Source: Chaetomium olivaceum
Lineage: Eukaryota > Ascomycota > Sordariomycetes > Sordariales > Chaetomiaceae
Length of the DNA: 64,000 nucleotides
Direction: 5' to 3'
NCBI GenBank assembly: GCA_039881045.1
Contig: JAYWVB010000009.1
Location: 744,001-808,000 of the forward strand
Part shown: piece after piece, positions 35,001 to 46,359 of the stretch
Numbering within the stretch: the stretch's first letter is position 1
Layout: every line of letters begins with the position of its first letter
The notes under the pieces: model-generated
What the model was told of the DNA's origin: nothing
Seen by the model: only the letters and a program-made list of their open reading frames with translations
Databases searched by the model: none
Translations under genes and position numbers: made by a program

Positions 35001-37576
35001 GGCTATCTTCAGAACCTTGTTCTAAGCAGTCTTCTCGCCATGATGCCGGCGTACAAGGATAACAAGAACCTGACGATCGACGCATCGGTCGGGCACGGAG
35101 ATATCTTGGCTACCTGCATCCAGAAGTCGTCTAGCCCTGCCGTGATCAACGCGGCACTGCTTTTGGTGGCTAGCTTGGCTCGGACAGCACCGGACGTGGT
35201 TCTGCAGAGCGTCATGCCGATTTTCACGTTTATGGGTAGCTCGGTGCTGAAGCAGGCCGATGACTACTCTGCCCATGTTGTCAACCAGACCATCAAGGAG
35301 GTTATTCCTCCGCTGATCGACACATTTCGGAGAAGAGGGCGTAACGTGGTTGCCAGCACCAAGGACCTTCTTGCCAGTTTCGTTACCGCTTATGAGCACA
35401 TTCCTTCGCATCGGAAGCATGACCTCTTCATTTCCCTCATCCAGAATCTCGGCCCTGAAGACTTCCTCTTTGCTATCCTTGCCATGTTTGTCGACAGGTA
35501 TGCTGCGACAGACAACATGATTTCGTTCACGACCCAGATGATGAGTTCCTTCTCGGTGGAAGTTCAGCTGCAGACTCTCATCAAGCTCTTGGACTTGACT
35601 AGCGACATTTTCAAGCCGAAGCCGACGTTGTCCAACATTTTGCTTGGCGGCGACGGCGGTGAGCATGACACTCAAAAGGTGGCCACAAAGCAGCTGAACC
35701 TCCTCCCTCATCTGCTTTCAAACAGACGTCTGAAGCGGGAGATTACGCAGCTGGCGGAGAGGGATGACATGGAAACGGGGAAGATCCGCGATCTCTACGC
35801 AACGCTCCTAGAGAGCATCTTGACGCTGGCGACCACGGTCAAGAACAAGAAGGCGCTCTATAACCGCTGCGGCGATGCGCTGTCCAATCTCCTCAATCTG
35901 CTTTCAATCGCCGAGTTCATCAAGAGTGTGGAAGCACTACTTGACCGGCCGAACGTCGGGCTACGGCAGAAAGTGTTGCGGGCGCTCGAGCTCCGTGTCG
36001 ACAGCGAAAGCACCGGGGACCCAAGGTCCAGGGAGGCACTGCTTGCTTTCCTACCGCAGTTGACTGCCGTCATCCGCGAATCAGACGATATGAGCTACAA
36101 GCACACGGCGGTGACGTGTGTCGACAAGATCTCAGAGAAGTACGGCAAGAAGGATATCGATGCGGTTGCGGCAGCGGCGGCGACTATTGCGGGCGACCAC
36201 TGCCTTGGCCAGTCCTCGCAAACCCTCCGGGTCATGGCGCTGCTTTGCCTGGCTTCGCTTGTGGATGTCTTGCAGGACGGCATCGTCCCTGTTTTGCCTG
36301 TCGCCATCCCGAAGGCGCTGGACTACCTGGAACAGAGCTTGGTTGGCGAGGAACCCAATGCCGAACTGCACAATGCGGCATATGCCTTCGTGGCCGCGTT
36401 GGCCCAGCATATCCCGTACATGATTACCGGCTCATACCTCGACCGCCTTCTGGCTTGCTCGAACGCATCCGCGGCGGCGGGGCTGGACGACGAGTCGAGC
36501 AGCAACCGGACCCACTGCCTCCAGTTCCTGGCCAAGTTGGCCGACCCCAAGGCTATTTACAATGCACTGAACCAGAACTGGGCTTCTGCCTCCAGCTGCA
36601 GTGCCTCGGTAAGTACCCCTTTTGCTTGCACTGGTGCCAAGGACTAAAACTAACGCTTAAACAGGCCGTCTCTGAATACCTTGATATCCTGGGCATGGCC
36701 ATTGACAAGCATTCCAAGGCAGCTGTTGCCAAGAACGTGGCTTCGCTTTCAACCATCTTCCTCAGCTCCATGGACCTCAGGAGGATCGTGGCGTCCGGGC
36801 AGGTCAAGACGCCGATCAGCCCGTCCGAACTGGACGAGATCGAAACCAAGATCGGCGACGATGCGCTCAAGATGATCTACAAGCTCAACGACGCCGCCTT
36901 CCGCCCCATCTTCTCCAAGCTCATGGAGTGGGCGTCAACGGGGCTCCCCAAGAACGACGCGTCGGGCCGGACCCTTCGGCTGTTCGCCGTCTACGGGTTC
37001 CTGGACACCTTCTTCGGCAACCTCAAGTCCATCGTCACCAGTTACGCGTCCTACGTCGTCGAGAGCGCCGTCAATGTCCTCTCATCAACCAACTTCCAGG
37101 ACGCCGACGAGAAGGAGCTTTGGAAGCGGGTGCTTCGCACGCTGGGCAAGTGCTTCGAGCACGACCAGGACGGCTTCTGGCAGGCGCCGGCGCACTTTGG
37201 CGCGGTGGCGCCCGTGCTGGTCGAGCAGTTCCTCAACGCAGGCGCCGCCGCTGTGGATACCACTGAGGACCTGATCCCCGCGTTGGTCGAGCTGGCTGCC
37301 GCCGCCGACTCGCAGGAGCACCACAAGGAGCTCAACGGGGCGCTGCTGAAGCACCTGCGCGACGGCCGAGCGGCGGTCCGGTTGGCGGTGGTGCAGTGCC
37401 AGCAGGCACTGACGGTGAGGCTGGGCGAGGAGTGGCTGCAGGCGCTGCCGGAGATGCTGCCGTATATTAGCGAGCTGCAGGACGATGATGATGAGGTGGT
37501 GGAGAGGGAGAATAGGCGGTGGATTGTGGAGATTGAGGAGAAGCTTGGGGAGAGCTTGGACTCGATGTTGCAGTAA
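32089..37576 (+). CDS. UTP10: U3 snoRNA-associated protein 10 (Utp10/HEATR1)
   Basis: Utp10 is a large HEAT-repeat scaffold of the t-UTP/UtpA subcomplex of the 90S small-subunit processome. It couples rDNA transcription to pre-18S processing. The exons are 32089..32465, 32516..36608 and 36665..37576 (5382 nt, 1793 aa, normal length). The introns are 50 and 56 nt, both canonical. The N-terminus (SSLAAQLAQIAANSRTSL, ALKATHSKSLIW) and the region KAIEWLIRRFRIHEFNTATL match the Utp10 N-terminal domain. Long HEAT-like helical repeats fill the middle. The C-terminal BP28CT-type domain includes RPIFSKLMEWAS and RLFAVYGFLDTFFGNLKSI. No frame break occurs in 5.4 kb, in contrast to the nearby DRS2. The 3' end converges on an unrecognised gene. 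Confidence 0.95.
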
Positions 37577-38575
37577 GGTGTCTGGGTGTACTTCGTGGAT
37601 GTTGTATGTAATTCGGTGGGTATGGTATCGTCTATGTCGAATGTATGTTCCGGGATGGTCCATGAATTGCGGAAAAGGTTCATTGCAAAATAAAGCTAGA
37701 TTGTGTTTCAAGGACTGATGTGCGTGCTCTTATCAGCACCACTTCCTGGCTGGCTCTCCTAGTTACCGACCTCATAACCGAGTCCAGACACGGACAGGAT
37801 ATCGAATTCGCACACGAAAGAACATCACGGTACAATTCCCAGCATAGCAAGAGACACCAGAATTTAGGTGACAGACTGCAGAACACTGGCGGCCCAGTAG
37901 CAAACGGTATTCAAGGTATATGAGGATAGACGTTTCAGACCACGGTCAAATCGCCGTAATCTCTTGTGCGAGTGGTCACCCCAACGGGCGCCCGTGCCCA
38001 GATGCATAATATATACATACCTAGGTATATGTAATGCTGTGGCGGTGTTAGCCGTATTGTCAAAGGCAAGTACGATAGAGATTGTTAGCGGATGTATCAT
38101 ATGAGTGATATGAGTCGTACTATTTGGCTCCAGTCGGGTAGGTGGGGCCTGCTTCTCGCACTATCTGATTATCCGTGGTCCACGTGACCGGAAGATCTCG
38201 GTGTGCCCATTGGTGCCCACATCTGGAACGACAATCCCACACACGCAACAAAACACCGTGACTTGTGTGGCCCTGCGTCTAGTTTTCTCGTTCACTTTTC
38301 AAGATGCTAATCGCCCCTCGTCTATTACAGCGTCCTTCGTCTATTACAGCGTCCTGCCCGTGTACGGCTGGGTACACAAAATTGGCCTCGCCACCTTGCC
38401 CAAAATCAAAACCCCACCGATCACCGCTGCCCTTTGAACACCATATCTCGAAGGTCGAGCCTGGCGTCCTTCAAACCCGACTCCAAACTATGGGCATGGG
38501 CACGAAACCGACAATCTGTTGAAAAACCATGCCCATAGACCAAGAGCCTGTGGCCTCTCTCCCACGAGTTCTTGT
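37577..38575. other. Convergent intergenic region UTP10 / orphan gene
   Basis: About 1 kb lies between converging stop codons, with lower GC than the genes. It contains a perfect 19 bp tandem duplication at 38318-38355. No gene is supported. Confidence 0.45.
38318..38355. repeat. 19 bp perfect tandem duplication
   Basis: The unit TCGTCTATTACAGCGTCCT occurs twice head to tail (38318-38336, 38337-38355). It is a recent-looking local duplication in non-coding DNA. Confidence 0.9.
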
Positions 38576-39660
38576 TCATGCGGGAAGCAAGTCCAGGGCC
38601 TCGCTGATCCTGAATCCCTCCTCTTGACCAACCCATAGCTTGATCAGTACGTCTTGAAACTCGTGCTCTGGGATGGTCACGGACACGCAATTTGTCCTCT
38701 GCCACCCGTCATCCCTCTTCCATTGGATACTGCTCTGGATAGCTCTGGAGAGGTTATCGCCCAGGACGTCGAGCGAGCGCTTGACTGCTGCGGTGTACGC
38801 GTAGTCGGGACCTATATGAACGGCTCAGTACCTCCGTCGGAGAGTTGCAATGAGGCGGGTCTCTAACCTGTTGTGCATTCTGGCGCCTCAACCGCCTCTT
38901 GTTCCGCGTCCCAAGACTGGTTGGCAGCCTCTTCGGTACTCCATCGACCGGCATCAGACCAAAGTTGGATGGGTTCGGCCTGTGGCCCCACCTGCACCAG
39001 GACGCTCAAGCTGTTGGCCTCGGCTTGAGTGTTGTCATCCTCTGGTTTCTCCTGCTGATGTGGAGGAAAGATGGCGTCCACGCTCGCTTTGGATGTCAGT
39101 ATACGCTCCTATTCAAATCTGAAATTCGGGGTCCTGAAGAGGTCTGCAAGCTTACAGGTGGAGAACGCTCTGAAGAAGTCTCCAGATGCAGTAGGGTCGT
39201 CAGCCTCTAGATCAAGGCAGCTCATTACACTCTTGCGAATATCCGCCCGACGGAGGAAAGTTGACAGCCCAATGAGCTGGACGAACCTCGCGATATTGCC
39301 GATCAGATAGTCGAAAAAAGCATTATCCATCTGGTTGATAAGCCTGACTGTATACGACACGCTGCAGAGTACGAAGGAGGCAGAGTCCAGCCCACGAAGA
39401 ACCAGTTGGCGGCGCCGCTTCTTCTTACTGACATCCTCCCTGAGCTGACCGAAAACGAATTTGTAGAATCTCTTGATCCGTTGATCGTTGTGCTGGGGAC
39501 TTTTGTGCAGGCTTTCCAGCCCTGCGTTGAGTTCCCCCTGGACTTTTGTCTGGATCTGGAGCTGTGTCGCGGCTTGGTAGACCTCACTGATGTTTCCCGG
39601 GTGCAGCGTTGCGCCAACATCAGCGATAAATTGCTGAACTGTTGAAAAAGACGAAGTCAT
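38576..39660 (-). CDS. Uncharacterised fungal protein (divergent pair, left member)
   Basis: I do not recognise this gene. The exons are 39156..39660, 38868..39086 and 38576..38811 (960 nt, 319 aa). The introns are 69 nt (GTAAGC, TACTGAC branch) and 56 nt, and all phases match. The N-terminal half is predicted helical and partly basic (TVQQFIADVGATLHPGN, QRIKRFYKFVFGQL, KKKRRRQ, FLRRADIRKSVMSCLDLEAD). The middle is an acidic, Gln/Glu-rich linker. The C-terminal part contains AVKRSLDVLGDNLSRAIQ and FRISEALDLLPA. No signal peptide or clear membrane helix is seen. It is divergent from another unrecognised gene with about 780 bp between start codons, in an interval flanked by conserved housekeeping genes, so it looks like accessory content. 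The start ATG 39660 was preferred to non-ATG extensions upstream. Confidence 0.7.
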
Positions 39661-40437
39661 TGTAGGTTGAGTCAGGTCAGGTGAATGGAAAGATCTACAA
39701 AAGTTTATCAATAATTTGTAAAGAATGATGGGAAATTAGCATGGAGAAGCTCACCAAGCTGGTGTTTGACTTCAGATCCGGCTTATAACGCAGTACAAGA
39801 CGGCGGCACAGGAACCCGCGAGGCTCTTGCGACCCCGGGCATGTCAAGGCCGACCTTGGCGCCATTCCACGACCCCACCCGCCCGCTGGACGTCCATAAC
39901 TATTGGTAGAGCGCTTGGCCCCCGGCCACTTTCGATGACTAAAGCAAGCCAAAGTCATTTTTTGATCGCTGCCGACAAACCTCGAGGCTTTGTCGGCAGG
40001 GGTTGTCACGCGGTTTCCTTTTTATCAGACGGGACAATGGTTACTGTCCGATGCATGAGTGTGCCAATTCTCTCAGCAGCACATGGACCAGTCCTTCGTG
40101 TTGAGAACGTCGGATTCGGACAGTTCTCCGCCAATCTCGATCCATACCAACCAGGTAGTTACTCTCATCTGTATGTTCCTGAGTACCCAGCTTGTGGCCA
40201 CCTTGGCTCACTGGTTCCTATCACGGGCGTCCTTCATTGCGGTCCCCGATGAGCCACCCCACGAACCGGTACTTGCCTTGCTTCCCTAAGAGAGAAGCTT
40301 ACAAGGGAGGGTAGCGTTACAAAGGTCTGGTTTGCCTAACGCCTAATTCTTTCCTCACTGGTTGCCACGGAAGGGATTCATGTCGGCAGGGGCGGGGGAC
40401 AACTTTGCGCCCGGACAAGGCATCCGCAACGATCCCG

Positions 40438-41714
40438 ATGGGTATTGAAGGAGTTACACCAACTGAGGAGGGCATCGATAGCAATGGTATGTACAATAGG
40501 CTCGTGTTTCGCTCGAATATTAGACAAGCCTGACATAACTGCTCTTCTGATCTTGAGCGTTGCAAGTGCCAACATTTCACATCATCAAACGAGAGTTATC
40601 CCCTCCCCCATCTACCTCAGCATCGGCTCTCCCGTTCCCTCTTCCCCCTTCCCCCAACAGCCGAAATCCACCCCACCTTCCTGTCCGGCATGTCTGTTAC
40701 CGCCGCCGCCGCTCTCGCTGAGCTGTTCAGCGATACCCCTTCCATTGGGGCTGGTTCGGGGTTTTGACTTCAGCAAGGTACCTCTGCTAAGTAGTCACAC
40801 TCGTTCCATATGCCCTTCTATAGTCAAGTGGAACTGTGCTAAAGCTGTTCGTCAGATCGATGTCAGTGACAACACCCGTCAGGACTACCTGACAGTTGGA
40901 CTGGCGCTTGACTACAACAACCTCAACCACAAATCGATCAAGATGCTGGATGATAACCTCAAGGTCATGATCGCTGGCACGGTCAAAGCCATTGCCATGA
41001 TCCCGCCCTCCAAGCGGAGCTGGGACCGAATCGTCTCGGCCATGATGCAATGCCCCTTGATTGAACCTGCAGGCGTCGCTGTTCAGCGTACGGACAGCCT
41101 CGTCAAGTCTGGCAGCGACGTGGTCAAGTTCGACGAATCGCCCGGTCCTGCCATTGTCAGAGAGGTGCGTGGCTACCCCCGGCCGTTTGTTTTCATTATT
41201 CACCGTCCATCAGAACCAGTCTTTGGGCCCTAGAATGCTAACGGCTCACGCTGTGCCGCAGGTCCAATCTTGGTTCTCCAAGCTCATCGACGATTTGGAT
41301 GTTCTGAATTCGACACAGTTCCATATCGGGGTCCTCGCCAATATCGTCGCTCAGACTGGCGCGACCATTGACTTCGTCGAGACCCTCTTCTTCAAGGACC
41401 TGGTGGACATCGCAGTCCTCCGCTTCCCGGATCTGGAGCACCCTCTTTTCAAGGTTTATCGGATCCAGCTCAGAGCTTGGTCCGATTCCACCCGAGTCCT
41501 TATGGTCCAGGATGACGAGAACGGGATCACCGAAGGTGAGTGTCAAGAAGATGTCGAGAGGATCATCTCTCGCTGAACATGGCTGTAATGCTAATGGATT
41601 ACACTACTACAATTCGCCAGCCGCGAATTCAAGCTGCGCGTCGATGTCATCAAGAAGATGTCTGATGAAGCCACTGGAAAGGCCGCTGAAGAGGCAAACA
41701 ATATATTTGTCTAA
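40438..41714 (+). CDS. Uncharacterised protein, possibly Cyt-like fold (divergent pair, right member)
   Basis: The exons are 40438..40486, 40661..40753, 40824..41164, 41262..41539 and 41621..41714 (855 nt, 284 aa). The first intron is 174 nt with a strong pyrimidine acceptor. An alternative start at 40690 would give 258 aa. The donor of intron 4 is GTGTCA, because the nearby consensus GTGAGT leads into an unlikely frame. No signal peptide is visible. The central and C-terminal parts alternate amphipathic helices with a strand-rich segment, a pattern I associate, tentatively, with fungal proteins labelled Cyt/delta-endotoxin-like (volvatoxin-type). That assignment is from memory of the pattern and is unproven. 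Alternatives are an unrelated alpha/beta cytosolic protein of unknown function. The divergent neighbour might be co-regulated. The gene model itself is better supported than the function. Confidence 0.6.
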
Positions 41715-43206
41715 GCGCATGCGGCGCATTGCTGGGGCCGTCTCGCGAGCTGAATTCGTTAAGTAGGGCAGAGTGTTAGACGGGACGACGGAGGTGGGAG
41801 TCGCGCTGTTGCCAGTGAGCAGTGCCGATCAACTACCTATGGTACACGGCCGTTTAGCAGAGTGCGACTTAATTAGCGCTGGACCTGATTTTCCCATTGC
41901 CGCTCCTTTATATCAGAAGATGGGTGCGATCATTGTGTCAATTTTCCAACCATTTCGGAGTCTCGATGCTTTTCCTTTTTGACGCGGCGCTTGCTCCTGG
42001 GATCGATTTGGAATATACCAGTAAGGACAGTCATAGCAAAGGTAACTAACACATTGTCCATACGCTCCCTTTGTCCACCCACCGGCCTACCCTGCACCTG
42101 TTGAGCCCCAAGCGACCTACCCGAGTTTGTTCGTGAGCACCCTTGTTGAATCGGGCCGCTACCTAACAGACATGTCAAGACCTGCAGAGCTCCACGGGTC
42201 CGGGTAACTTTCGCTCTGCTCCCATCCATGACTAACTAAGGTACAGTTCAATACTGATTTGTTTGTGAGTACGAAACCTTCGACAAGGGTCCCGGTCTAA
42301 AAAACCGAAAACCCCTACCTCGACAGCCTAACAACTGTTTAAAATGGAAGAAAATCAAATATTCAGAATTATTCAAGAAGACTATTCTAGTAAAGGCTTT
42401 TTTTCTGTTGAGAAATGCACTGTTTTGCTGTTAAGTTGTAAATTTTGGCAGGGACCCCGGTCCTCCAGTCACGCTCTCAAGAACAAACGGGGTGGACTGT
42501 AACTACCTATGTCAACGAGAACTGTTCCGCACACACAGCCTTACATGGACATTGGGACATTGTAATGACTCGAAATACCACACTTGACAACTCGGTTAGA
42601 TGGTACTAGTCACTTCTGATACCTCTCGCTCTATACCTCGTATTCTTCTATTATGCCGATGCCAGAATAGCGAATTCTGGAGGCATCGAGGTCTGCGTGG
42701 GGGTTTATCGATGCTCAAGACGGGCTCGAGTATGCCTCCTGGCTTGTCTGAGCCGTCCACGGTTGTTTCTGAAACGGCCTGAAGCGGTATGTGTGTAATG
42801 CCCATACAGATTACAGACCCCGATTCGGGAAACTCGTAACTCGAGCGTTGCCCCACCAATGGCACTTGGACCCAATCGGCACACCCCCGGCTTGCCGAGG
42901 CTCAAGACAGTAATTTGCGGCTTTGAGGTCACTGGGCGCGCACATGTTGCATGTTGTGTCTCCACTGAATCAAGTTGCAAGTCGAGGTCGGCTTCGCGTT
43001 TGTCGTCGATAAACCCTTCCACCCTTATCGCTCCATCTCTTGTCGTTTTGGGGGTGATGACTCGCGATTGAGGCACGATGGCTGAGCATTGAAACGCAGC
43101 GTGTTGTATCTCAATCAAGGTCTTTTCGACGCAGACAACATACGCCGACGACTTACGAACGACCTGAACTTCGATTGCCTGACGACACGCGACAGGCATC
43201 CCCGCA
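41715..43206. other. Intergenic region with AT-rich island upstream of PEX26
   Basis: This is 1.5 kb without a supported gene. Positions about 42240-42470 are clearly more AT-rich than the surroundings and contain a short open frame starting MEENQIFRIIQEDY at 42343 that ends after 53 codons. A 210-codon minus-strand frame at 42705-43337 overlaps the PEX26 start and shows no family features. Confidence 0.4.
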
Positions 43207-44802
43207 ATGGCTTCAAACCGCACATCGTACATGGCCGCAGAGAGCCTCTCGCAGGCACGCGGCCTGTCATCCTCCATATCCTCTCTATCCGCATCAAATA
43301 CTTCGGGACGCAATAACGCGGCCTCGCACATCTCCAAAACCTACCGGCAAGCGTCGACACTCTTCCTCACGCGTCGCTTGCCCGAAGCGCTCTCGACTGT
43401 CCTCCCCCTAGTGTCGCCTCCCCAGTCAGATGACCCGAACAATGAATCAACCGAACCGGCCCCAGTTATCAAGGCGTCTCGATCCTCGCGGGTCAAAGTC
43501 TGGAGCCTCTACCTGACGGTTCTGAACGCGATTGCCGAGCTCGACCCGGAAGACGGAAAGGATGCATTTGGTGGACAGGACTGGCGAGCTCTCTGCTACA
43601 AGGTCCGGTCAGGGGATATTTGGGAGGAGGTTATCCGCAACGGATACCATGGTGTCGAGGGGGATGTAGACGCCGAAGTGGTTATCAACCTGTAGGTCGC
43701 CCCGGGCTTCTCACCCCTTTTCTTTCCTTCCCAACGCAACAGTCCCACTGATACTTCAAATTCAGAGCAACTCTCCTCCTCGCCCATTCCAAAACCCAGA
43801 ACCTCAACCAAAAGCGTCTCGAGAACTACCTCGCCGCGGCGCGCACCCCCTCTCTCGACATCTCAGCCGACCGCTTCTCCGATTCACCAGCACGCCGGCA
43901 CGAATCTCCCTCCCCCTCCCCAGCCTCCAGAAAAACCCGTCGCCCAGCTCCCAGCGGCGCGGACACCCCGCGCGACCTCAACGCACGGGTCAAGATCCTC
44001 GAGCTGTACACGCTGCACGTGCTGCCGCGCAACGACGAGTGGGAGTGCGCACGAGTTCATCAGCGTCAGCCCGGTCCTCGACGACGAGCGGCGCGACGCC
44101 TTCCTGCAGGCCCTTGACACCCTGCGCGAGGAGCAGGCCGAGGCGGGCCGCCGCGAGGAGGAGGAGCGCGCCGCCCGTGAGGAGGCCATCCGTCGCGATA
44201 TTGAAGAGGCTAGGCGTCTGCGCGCGGAGAACGAGGCGCGTGAGAAGAAGCGGCTGGAGGAGGAGAGGGCGAAGAGGGAGGCTGCTGAGGCGCGCGAGAG
44301 GGAACGCGAGAAGGAGCGGGAGCTGGATAGTGCGAAGGCGAAGGCTAAGGGGAAGGCCAAGGCGACGGTGGACGACTTTGGGGTGGAGAGCACCGCCACG
44401 TCTGTGTCGGTGCCGTCCCCTGCTGCCCCTGCCTCGCCGGCGTTAAAGAGGGGTGGGTGGTCTGGGAGCCAGGCCTCGGGCTCGGGGGGTACGGCGAGGC
44501 CGAGAGGGCCGTTGCCTAGGAGGGGTGCAGGTAATGGTGGTGGCGGTAACGCTGTTGCCGCACCGACGCTCATGTCGAGGGCGTCGATGGTGTTGACAAA
44601 CTTCCGGACGCTGGTCGACGAGATCGCGGGGGCTTTCCAGACCAACCCTTATGTGTTGATGCGGATGCTGGCTTTCGTGGTTGGGTTGCTCATGCTGCTC
44701 AGCCGGAAGAAGATTCGGGACAGGATTGCGAAGATTTTGCAGACGAGCTGGAATAAAGTGAGGGCGACAGCTGGGATGGGTACCAAGGTCAGCTATATCT
44801 AA
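43207..44802 (+). CDS. PEX26: Peroxin 26-like tail-anchored protein (one frame break)
   Basis: It is predicted to be the peroxisomal membrane anchor that recruits the Pex1-Pex6 AAA ATPase for Pex5 receptor recycling (Pex26/Pex15 role). The exons are 43207..43691 and 43766..44802. The corrected length is 506 aa. The N-terminal helical domain has SHISKTYRQASTLFLTRRLP, VKVWSLYLTVLNAIAELDPE and VINLATLLLAHSKTQNLNQK. A Ser/Pro/Arg-rich linker and a long Glu/Arg/Ala coiled coil follow. A single hydrophobic segment near the C-terminus (YVLMRMLAFVVGLLMLLS) with a short basic tail fits a tail anchor. The frame breaks at 44046, where one extra T separates NDEWE from HEFISVSPVLDDERR. Everything downstream is intact, so an indel error is likely. 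The family name is from recognised fungal sequence pattern. Confidence 0.78.
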
Positions 44803-45186
44803 CCACCTACAGCTCGCCGAGTTTGAAAGTTGAGTACGATGTGGAAAGGGGTTAGTTTCTTTTGTAACGGTCTTATGCTCCGCGTTGGTTTGTTGGTTTC
44901 CCGTTCCCTTTGTAGAATGTATGAGACGACAACGCTGTATTAGCTAGCTTAGCCCGCCCACCCGTAGGTATTTGGTATGAAAGGAGTAGATGATTTCTTG
45001 TGGTAATATTGGCAGTGTCATGTCCCGAGATATCTCGTCTAGAATGCCCCCTTGTGAACTCCAAAAACGCCGTCAAACCCAGGCTTTTTCTGCCCGTGAA
45101 ACCCCTAGACCTAGACAGTACATTGTATGCCGCCCGTCCCACAACCCGTCGAGAAGAGAACCGCCCAGACCCGGGCCACGCCATCA
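44803..45186. other. Convergent 3' region PEX26 / RDS3
   Basis: 384 bases separate two converging stop codons. It is probably both 3' UTRs, and no gene is seen. Confidence 0.5.
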
Positions 45187-45685
45187 CTAAAACCCTGTCC
45201 GATTCGTTTTCTTTTGGTAGAACAGCTGCAGACACACCACACATTAGTACCATTAAACAACACACCTTTTCCTGGAAAAGAGCGGATGAAGAAGCAAAGA
45301 AAAAAAAACCCACATCCGTTCTCGAACTACCCAGATTAATAATCTTGGGACACCCATCGCGGTCCTTCTCCAGGCGGGTACACTCGAAGCAGTAGAAAGC
45401 GTCGGAGATGCCCTCGCCGCCGCACACGACGCACTTGTTCTGGTAGTTGCCGAAGCTGCACTCGTCGCAGATGCGCACCAGCGTGGTCGGCCGCACGTAC
45501 GAGTCGCACACGGGGCACTTGCCGTCGCACTTGTCGCAGAGCCGCCCGATCGCGATCCCAGACTGCTTGCGGCACATTACGAGATCGCTGTTCGGAACAG
45601 AAGGGGGTTAGTCGGTGTTGGGACTCAAGGGTTGGGAGAGGAGAGGGGATGGGGGACGGGGGACGTACGGGTGATGGCGGGACAT
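45187..45685 (-). CDS. RDS3: SF3b subunit Rds3 / PHF5A
   Basis: This small zinc protein of the SF3b complex in U2 snRNP is needed for branch-point recognition. The exons are 45669..45685 (17 nt), 45314..45587 and 45187..45225 (330 nt, 109 aa, as in other eukaryotes). The introns are 81 and 88 nt. The first exon encodes only MSRHHP. The middle contains the zinc-binding CxxC pairs (CRKQ, CDKCDGKCPVCDSY, CDECSFG, CVVCGG, CFEC) of the knotted PHD-like fold. The last exon restores the conserved TDLFYQKK. Reading straight through the second intron would replace the true C-terminus, so the splice at 45226..45313 is important. It is divergent from the pinin-like gene, which also serves splicing. Confidence 0.95.
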
Positions 45686-46359
45686 GGTGGGTGGCTGTTT
45701 GTCTTTTTTTCTTTTCCTGTCTTTTGCTGGGTGGAAAGAAGGATCGACTGTCAAAAGACAGAGGCAAGATAACAGTTGTCCAGGCTCCGTAGATTAGTCG
45801 AGGGCCGTTGGTTGCTGCGCTCGTGATGTGGTATGTCGCGGTCAAGAATGCGAGGGGCGGATTTACACGCGACGGGGAAAATGTTCTGGTAAATACGTCA
45901 CAGGCTTGGTGGCTCTCAAGCCTCGGCTGGGGTCGCGTAATTCCAGTAATTTCGATCGCATTACGCATGGACAGGGGAGGGTTGGGGTTGGATTAGTGTT
46001 TTGAGGACTCGACTTTGCGACGCAGCCTCGAGGCTTCCCGAGTTCCCTTCATCTCCCACATTGTTTGTTTCATGCATCCGAAATAGCAATTGGGATTTTG
46101 GCCGCCGGTATTACGGCCTTAAGTATCGAGTTTTTATCTCGGTGCCGGGAGCCGTGAAGAGGGTCACACACTCTATCTCATTCTCTTGGTCTCGGCGAGG
46201 TGCTGTTGTCTCACGCGCGCGTGCCCCAAGCTCCCAAGCTCCCCAGCCCCGAGCTCCAACCACCCCGCCAGCCATCTAGCAACTGCGCGCAACGAACACC
46301 AATCTACACGGCACCCCATCACTTTGGAGTCGCATCGCGACGTACCCCCGGCTCGGAAA
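45686..46359. promoter_or_regulatory. Divergent RDS3 / pinin-like promoter
   Basis: 674 bp lie between two divergent start codons of splicing-related genes. It has a pyrimidine-rich stretch beside RDS3 (45690-45730) and one beside the pinin-like gene. I see no motif strong enough to name. Confidence 0.35.

Noticed and set aside
42705..43337. 210-codon open frame on the minus strand over the PEX26 start
   Set aside because: It overlaps PEX26 coding sequence and its promoter and has no domain features.
45001..45395. Plus-strand frames opposite RDS3
   Set aside because: They are shadows of the RDS3 third exon and its intron. The zinc-knuckle protein on the minus strand explains the conservation.
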